Positions 21,163 through 24,087 of a stretch of DNA of 24,087 nucleotides are shown piece by piece. A program made the translations under genes and the position numbers. The first letter of the stretch is position 1; each line of letters starts with the position of its first letter. The DNA comes from a virus, in IMG/VR virus record IMGVR_UViG_3300031720_000018, positions 1-24,087 of that record; one strand, given 5' to 3'. The notes under the pieces were generated by a model that was not told the origin of the DNA, made no database searches, and saw only the letters and a program-made list of their open reading frames with translations.

Positions 21163-21414
21163 CTACTTTTTCGCAGGGGGCGCAGCGGCGCGGGCTCTAA
21201 CGATATCAGCATTTAAGCTATGCCACGCCACGGGATAGCCGTCCCAGTGCGCCTCAATGGCCCTGTTGGTGCGTTCCAATAGCTCCCACAGCGTGCGATT
21301 CTCGGCTTCCAGCAAGGTGATGCGCTCGAATCGTGGATCAGCCATCTGTCCCAATCCGCTAGGTCCATGTGCTCCTTCAGCTTGCTGGTTAATCCAACTT
21401 TTTATTCGTCTCAT
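21163..21414 (-). CDS. Hypothetical 83-residue helical protein
   Basis: From ATG 21414, which overlaps the stop of the PP-loop fragment (ATGA); an alternative start is ATG 21345 (60 residues, MADPRFERITLLEAENRTLW), preceded only by a close GGGA. The conserved-looking part (ITLLEAENRTLWELLERTNR) is a leucine-spaced coiled coil, followed by AHWDGYPVAWHSLNADIV and an Ala/Pro end. The first ~23 residues look less protein-like, so the shorter start may be right, especially if the upstream gene was broken by a deletion. Function unknown. Its stop marks the edge of the structured region. Confidence 0.55.
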   Translation of the reverse strand: MRRIKSWINQQAEGAHGPSGLGQMADPRFERITLLEAENRTLWELLERTNRAIEAHWDGYPVAWHSLNADIVRARAAAPPAKK

Positions 21415-21479
21415 TCTTGCAAGCGAAGCGCTAAGGCTACTGAATCCTTACCGCCGCTGATGCCTACAACGTGTCTCAT
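21411..21479 (-). pseudogene. Truncated PP-loop (PAPS-reductase-like) gene, first 22 codons only
   Basis: The ATG at 21479 overlaps the upstream TAA (TAATG), with GGAAGG as SD. The peptide is MRHVVGISGGKDSVALALRL then QE and TGA. SGGKDS with the preceding hydrophobic strand is the ATP-pyrophosphatase PP-loop of PAPS-reductase/3'-phosphoadenosine sulfotransferase-like proteins, often found in phages as about 200-300-residue enzymes. The rest of the enzyme (adenylyl-binding and Cys motifs) is absent in all three downstream frames. It looks like a normally initiated gene cut short by deletion or replacement. A functional 22-residue peptide is unlikely. Confidence 0.6.
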
Positions 21480-21691
21480 TAAACCTTCCGATGGTGAAGT
21501 AAGTCCCCGAGCAAGGAACCATCGATGGCCTCACGTGCGGTTGAGTAGTATCCATCCTGCATGTAGGGATCATCGCTACCTGCTGGAGCCTGAACCCAAT
21601 ACCCAGGCCCATCCTCAGACCAAGCGACCTCATATCGATGCTGCACTAGGTAATCCAACCGCTCCTTATCTTTCCGCAACTCCCTGACCAT
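21479..21691 (-). CDS. Hypothetical 70-residue phage protein
   Basis: ATG 21691 is preferred over an in-frame TTG at 21700; neither has a clear SD. The product MVRELRKDKERLDYLVQHRY continues EVAWSEDGPGYWVQAPAGSD and ends AREAIDGSLLGDLLHHRKV. The layout (helix, then Trp-rich beta strands and a C-terminal AIDxxL helix) is common among small phage early proteins of unknown function. The TAA overlaps the start of the PP-loop fragment. Confidence 0.55.
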   Translation of the reverse strand: MVRELRKDKERLDYLVQHRYEVAWSEDGPGYWVQAPAGSDDPYMQDGYYSTAREAIDGSLLGDLLHHRKV

Positions 21692-21727
21692 CCCCGGCAA
21701 CTGATCGGGTTGGTACGTGGTGGGTTG

Positions 21728-22270
21728 CTAGGATTCCTTTGGAATCTCAATCGTATGGCCGTGCCCACTCCATCCAAGTCGTCCAACTACGTCTAGCGGC
21801 TGCCGACCAATAATGGGTACTGGTTCGACTTTGGGCTGCCCCAGCGCTTCGGCGATGGCGTCGAAGTGGCGCTTATATTGTTCTATGGCGTCCCGATGCC
21901 CAGATGCGTAGCATTCGTCCTGGCGATTACTATCCGCTGCCCAGGCCATATCTCGTTCAGCAGTAACCGCACCGAGTTTGCGCTGTAGCTCTGCGATCTT
22001 GGCCTTCTGCTCCCGTACGCATACAAACCATTCGTGATAGCGCAGTGGTGATGTCACTGGTAATCCGCAGCGTTCACAAAGATTATTTTCAGCCTTCATC
22101 TTGTAATATTCCCTCTCCACCACTTCCCGCGTCGTCTGGTGATTCGTGCTGGCGTTCAGGTTCCCCAGCACCCAGGAGATCGCGTGCTCGTCTTGCTCGG
22201 CCTGGGTGGGTGGCTTGAGGCGGACGTGCTCACGGGCCTGGGCAAATAATCCCTTAAATTGATCGCTCAT
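21728..22270 (-). CDS. Hypothetical 180-residue protein with CxxC and coiled coil
   Basis: MSDQFKGLFAQAREHVRLKP opens a helical N-terminus. Residues ~65-85 hold CERCGLPV and a later Cys in EWFVCVREQKAK, a probable zinc knuckle, followed by a coiled coil (KIAELQRKLGAVTAERDMAW) and a C-terminal basic/Pro region (PVPIIGRQPLDVVGRLG). ATG 22270 directly follows the previous TAA. No named family; an architecture of zinc knuckle plus coiled coil is typical of phage accessory proteins. Confidence 0.6.
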   Translation of the reverse strand: MSDQFKGLFAQAREHVRLKPPTQAEQDEHAISWVLGNLNASTNHQTTREVVEREYYKMKAENNLCERCGLPVTSPLRYHEWFVCVREQKAKIAELQRKLGAVTAERDMAWAADSNRQDECYASGHRDAIEQYKRHFDAIAEALGQPKVEPVPIIGRQPLDVVGRLGWSGHGHTIEIPKES

Positions 22271-22564
22271 TTAATGCCCCTGGGCCATCCGTGAAATTTG
22301 CTTCTCCAGTTTTTGGATACGAGCTAGCGCGGCAGGAAGCGCTATGCGGGCGGCTGCGATGAACTCGGCATGCGCTTTCTCCAAGCCGCCATATTTGGTC
22401 ACGACGGCCACGGTTGATTGCTTATCTGAAACCTCAAATGGAGTCGGGAAGTGGTACCCCTCGGCAAGTAATTTGTATTCTGGCGTTGGCGCGGATTCCC
22501 ATGGGCCCGGCATACAGTTTTCGCACAACGCCAGCAGCGCCGGAATGTCTAGTTCTTTGCTCAC
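22271..22564 (-). CDS. Ea22-like / 'PGPW' phage early protein, GTG start
   Basis: I start at GTG 22564: GGAGG lies seven bases upstream and the codon overlaps the previous TGA (GTGA), unlike the upstream in-frame ATG at 22600. Residues include CENCMPGPWESAP and KAHAEFIAAARIALPAALAR, the familiar phage pattern PGPW ... FIAAAR.ALPALL. of Ea22/Ead-like proteins, whose role is unknown but which mark early accessory regions. C-terminal helix IQKLEKQISRMAQ may be a short coiled coil. Confidence 0.7.
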   Translation of the reverse strand: MSKELDIPALLALCENCMPGPWESAPTPEYKLLAEGYHFPTPFEVSDKQSTVAVVTKYGGLEKAHAEFIAAARIALPAALARIQKLEKQISRMAQGH

Positions 22565-22953
22565 GGCTTCGCCTCCACGGCCATCAAAGCGGCAATACAT
22601 TGTTGGCGAGGCGTGGCTTGCATGTAGCGCATCAGGCTCGCCGGTTCACTCGATAGCGTCATGTCGGGATCGATCTGCGGAAGCTCCCACACTATTCGAT
22701 CAAGCTGCATTGCCCAACGATCAACAATCCCCAACTCCGCGATCCTGTCGCGCACTAGACGGGCGGCGTTGTCATTCCAGGATGGCGCGAACTGGCAGGA
22801 TGTAACGGCCTCGCCATCGCAGGCGAACATGCGTGAACGATCAGGTGGGTACAGCCAGTCTCCTACCCTGTGACGTTCTACACGCCAGCCCATTACGCGC
22901 TCGGCCATTAGCGTGTCAATCTCCCGATCCGTCAACTTCTCGTAGTCGCTCAT
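22561..22953 (-). CDS. Phage ABA-sandwich-domain-like protein
   Basis: 130 residues. The N-terminus MSDYEKLTDREIDTLMAERV then MGW matches the family start (L..REIDALVAE.VMGW), followed by an aromatic-rich middle (WLYPPDRSRMF), CQFAPSWNDNAARLVRDRI and a C-terminal ATPRQQCIAALMAV, the last resembling A..PL.ICRAALLAV. These fit the phage ABA sandwich domain family (DUF2591-like) of small early proteins, function unknown. It overlaps the previous gene by four bases (ATGA at 22953) and the next by GTGA. Confidence 0.72.
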   Translation of the reverse strand: MSDYEKLTDREIDTLMAERVMGWRVERHRVGDWLYPPDRSRMFACDGEAVTSCQFAPSWNDNAARLVRDRIAELGIVDRWAMQLDRIVWELPQIDPDMTLSSEPASLMRYMQATPRQQCIAALMAVEAKP

Positions 22954-23258
22954 CGGCAGTCCTCATCTATGTCGGCGTCTTGTGGTAACCGCCGTTCATT
23001 ACGGCTATCAAAATAGCTCGCTACGAGTATCGGCATAGGCTTACCTTCCTTCATCGCTACACACGAAATGGAAACAAAAACGGTACATAGATATTCAGTC
23101 GTTGGCCGCTTGTCGATCTCTTGACCGGGGCGATAGTGCTTCCAGATGAGATCCTGAACGGCCTTAGGCACCATACGCCAGTGCTTCAGGCACATGTGCA
23201 TCTTGGGCGGTACGGGCACGTCGCAACCTACAGCATGACAATGGTGCGCGTTGCTCAT
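22950..23258 (-). CDS. Phage protein with HCHAxGC...C..H motif
   Basis: I use ATG 23258, which overlaps the previous TGA (ATGA); an in-frame upstream ATG at 23309 would overlap the neighbour by 55 bases. Product MSNAHHCHAVGCDVPVPPKM then HMCLKHWRMVPKAVQDLIWK matches the small phage family HCHA.GC..PVPPKM.MC..HW..VPK...D.IW..YRPGQE. The two Cys and several His probably bind zinc. The rest is a helical bundle (YRPGQEIDKRPTTEYL). Function unknown. Confidence 0.7.
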   Translation of the reverse strand: MSNAHHCHAVGCDVPVPPKMHMCLKHWRMVPKAVQDLIWKHYRPGQEIDKRPTTEYLCTVFVSISCVAMKEGKPMPILVASYFDSRNERRLPQDADIDEDCR

Positions 23259-23524
23259 CGAGTTCGCTCCAGCCATGCGGCCACCAGCAGCAAATCTTCC
23301 GCATCGCATTCGGCAACCACGTTTGCAATCTCCCGAACGCGTTGCGCCGTTACGGGAGGCTGCTCGGGCTTCGCATTCAGCAGTCCGACGATACGGTGGG
23401 CTTCCTCACGAGTCACACAAGTAGCGCGAAATTGGTCGCCCTCAAATATCGATTCACTGTTCGTCGGCTTGCCAACACGCCACGGCGAGGCGGACGCTGG
23501 CGCTGTGCGCTCATCGTTGGGCAT
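23255..23524 (-). CDS. Hypothetical 89-residue protein
   Basis: MPNDERTAPASASPWRVGKP then TREEAHRIVGLLNAKPEQPP and a helical end (EDLLLVAAWLERTR). I use ATG 23524, which overlaps the previous gene by 14 bases; an in-frame ATG at 23596 would overlap it by 86. It resembles the small phage proteins that begin PW.V..., with EA..IV.LLN. The TGA overlaps the next ATG. Function unknown. Confidence 0.58.
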   Translation of the reverse strand: MPNDERTAPASASPWRVGKPTNSESIFEGDQFRATCVTREEAHRIVGLLNAKPEQPPVTAQRVREIANVVAECDAEDLLLVAAWLERTR

Positions 23525-23837
23525 AGTATCCAATCGTGGGCGAGGTTTCGTGGGCGATCTTGCGCTCGTGAAGGATTTCCTCGGTGTCCTTGGCAAGTTG
23601 CGATGGGTCCAGTGTCATGACGGCCCGCTGTGCGCCTTCGCTTGCGCGGACGGCAACCTGCACGCGGATCTCCCGACGCTTGAAGATCGCCAAGAAATGA
23701 TCCCAGCGCGGAATGCTTACAACCGTTGTGCTGTGGATGAACGGATCATGGACGGGCTGAACCTTGATTGTTCTGCCGTCCACTTGCGTTTCAACCGTAA
23801 ACTGCTCAGTTCCTTCTTCACCTAATCGCGTTTTCAT
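23511..23837 (-). CDS. Hypothetical 108-residue phage protein
   Basis: MKTRLGEEGTEQFTVETQVD then PRWDHFLAIFKRREIRVQVA, VRASEGAQRAVMTLDPSQLA and ending with HETSPTIGYYAQR. The segment I.VR..V..S.GA...V..LDP..LA..T...L resembles small phage proteins I have met near early regions, but I cannot name a function. ATG 23837 lies four bases after the preceding TGA, near ATGAAATT. Its TGA overlaps the next gene by 14 bases. Confidence 0.6.
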   Translation of the reverse strand: MKTRLGEEGTEQFTVETQVDGRTIKVQPVHDPFIHSTTVVSIPRWDHFLAIFKRREIRVQVAVRASEGAQRAVMTLDPSQLAKDTEEILHERKIAHETSPTIGYYAQR

Positions 23838-23841
23838 AATT

Positions 23842-24084
23842 TCATTTCTCCTTCCGCTCGTCTTTGGCCTGCTCTGCCTTTGGAGGACGTTTGGATGCTA
23901 CTGCCTTGTGCAACCTGACTACTTCGTGCGGATGGGCTGCGTGTGCCCTGGCCAACAAATCCTTAAGAGCTTCGTTGATCCGATAGTGCGTCCCGATGCC
24001 GAGATTGGCGGATTCGTTGAAACACCGGCTCAGTTCGCAGATATCGCCATAGTGTAGGTCTTGCGTGGTTCCCTTACTCGCCAT
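23842..24084 (-). CDS. Hypothetical 80-residue protein at right edge
   Basis: The ATG at 24084 lies three bases from the window edge, so the SD is not visible and an upstream start cannot be excluded. The product MASKGTTQDLHYGDICELSR continues CFNESANLGIGTHYRINEAL, then DLLARAHAAHPHEVVRLHKA and a Lys-rich end. It resembles small helical phage proteins; no family named. It is the first visible gene of the minus-strand early operon. Confidence 0.5.
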   Translation of the reverse strand: MASKGTTQDLHYGDICELSRCFNESANLGIGTHYRINEALKDLLARAHAAHPHEVVRLHKAVASKRPPKAEQAKDERKEK

Positions 24085-24087
24085 AGT

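Noticed and set aside
20368-21200. Several plus-strand open frames over the same region
   Set aside because: No SD, mutually overlapping, and opposite to the flanking operon.
20559-21212. 217-codon open frame across the gene-poor region (minus)
   Set aside because: It overlaps the end of the helical gene at 21163, has no SD, has Arg- and Cys-rich shadow-like composition, and runs through all the inverted repeats. I prefer a non-coding reading, though it cannot be excluded.
1-24087. CRISPR array or insertion-sequence ends
   Set aside because: No regularly spaced repeats with unique spacers and no transposase or terminal inverted repeats bounding one were seen.

Overview
The window is part of the genome of a tailed double-stranded DNA phage (or prophage) with a P22-like, short-tailed head-assembly module. 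The evidence is the conserved gene order on the minus strand, read right to left: large terminase, portal, scaffold, major capsid protein, two gp4-like connector proteins, a gp10-like tail accessory protein, then tail or fibre proteins running off the left edge. Genes are densely packed, mostly with 1 to 14 bp stop/start overlaps (ATGA, TAATG, TGATG, ATGNNTGA). Shine-Dalgarno sequences are of the GGAG type and composition is moderately GC-rich by eye. A bacterial host with a standard anti-SD is therefore likely; the host genus cannot be read from the sequence. No integrase, repressor, lysis enzyme or DNA polymerase is visible.

Layout. (1) 1-16483, minus: the late structural operon. From the right: a tiny membrane protein, TerL, five small genes, a parallel beta-helix surface protein, three small genes, portal, scaffold, coat, a probable head decoration protein, a coiled-coil protein, tandem gp4-like proteins, a free-standing HNH endonuclease, gp10, and three to four tail genes, several with Asp-box (BNR) motifs. 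(2) 16484-17156: intergenic region, a plus-strand gene for a lambda-O-like winged-helix replication protein, and iteron-like repeats at its 3' end that may be an origin. (3) 17157-17642, minus: a terminase-small-subunit-like protein carrying a DnaJ-type CxxCxGxG zinc cluster. (4) 17643-17773: divergent control region with several dyads. (5) 17774-19238, plus: eight very small genes, several encoding zinc ribbons. (6) 24084-19257, minus: an early-type operon of small phage proteins, including an ABA-sandwich-like protein, a truncated PP-loop (PAPS-reductase-like) fragment and a replication-protein C-terminal-domain gene. It is interrupted by about 600 nt (20536-21162) with no convincing gene but several nested inverted repeats whose non-Watson-Crick pairs are all G-U on the minus strand.

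The structural genes together would build and fill a P22-type capsid: TerS/TerL package DNA through the portal, scaffold and coat form the shell, and gp4/gp10-like factors close the portal and anchor the tail. The two separate replication-protein pieces may act together at the iteron region. The most unusual items are the candidate large structured RNA at about 20574-21160, the zinc-cluster TerS-like protein, the repeat array at 17057-17131, the decapitated PP-loop gene, and a beta-rich insert in one of two tandem gp4 paralogues.
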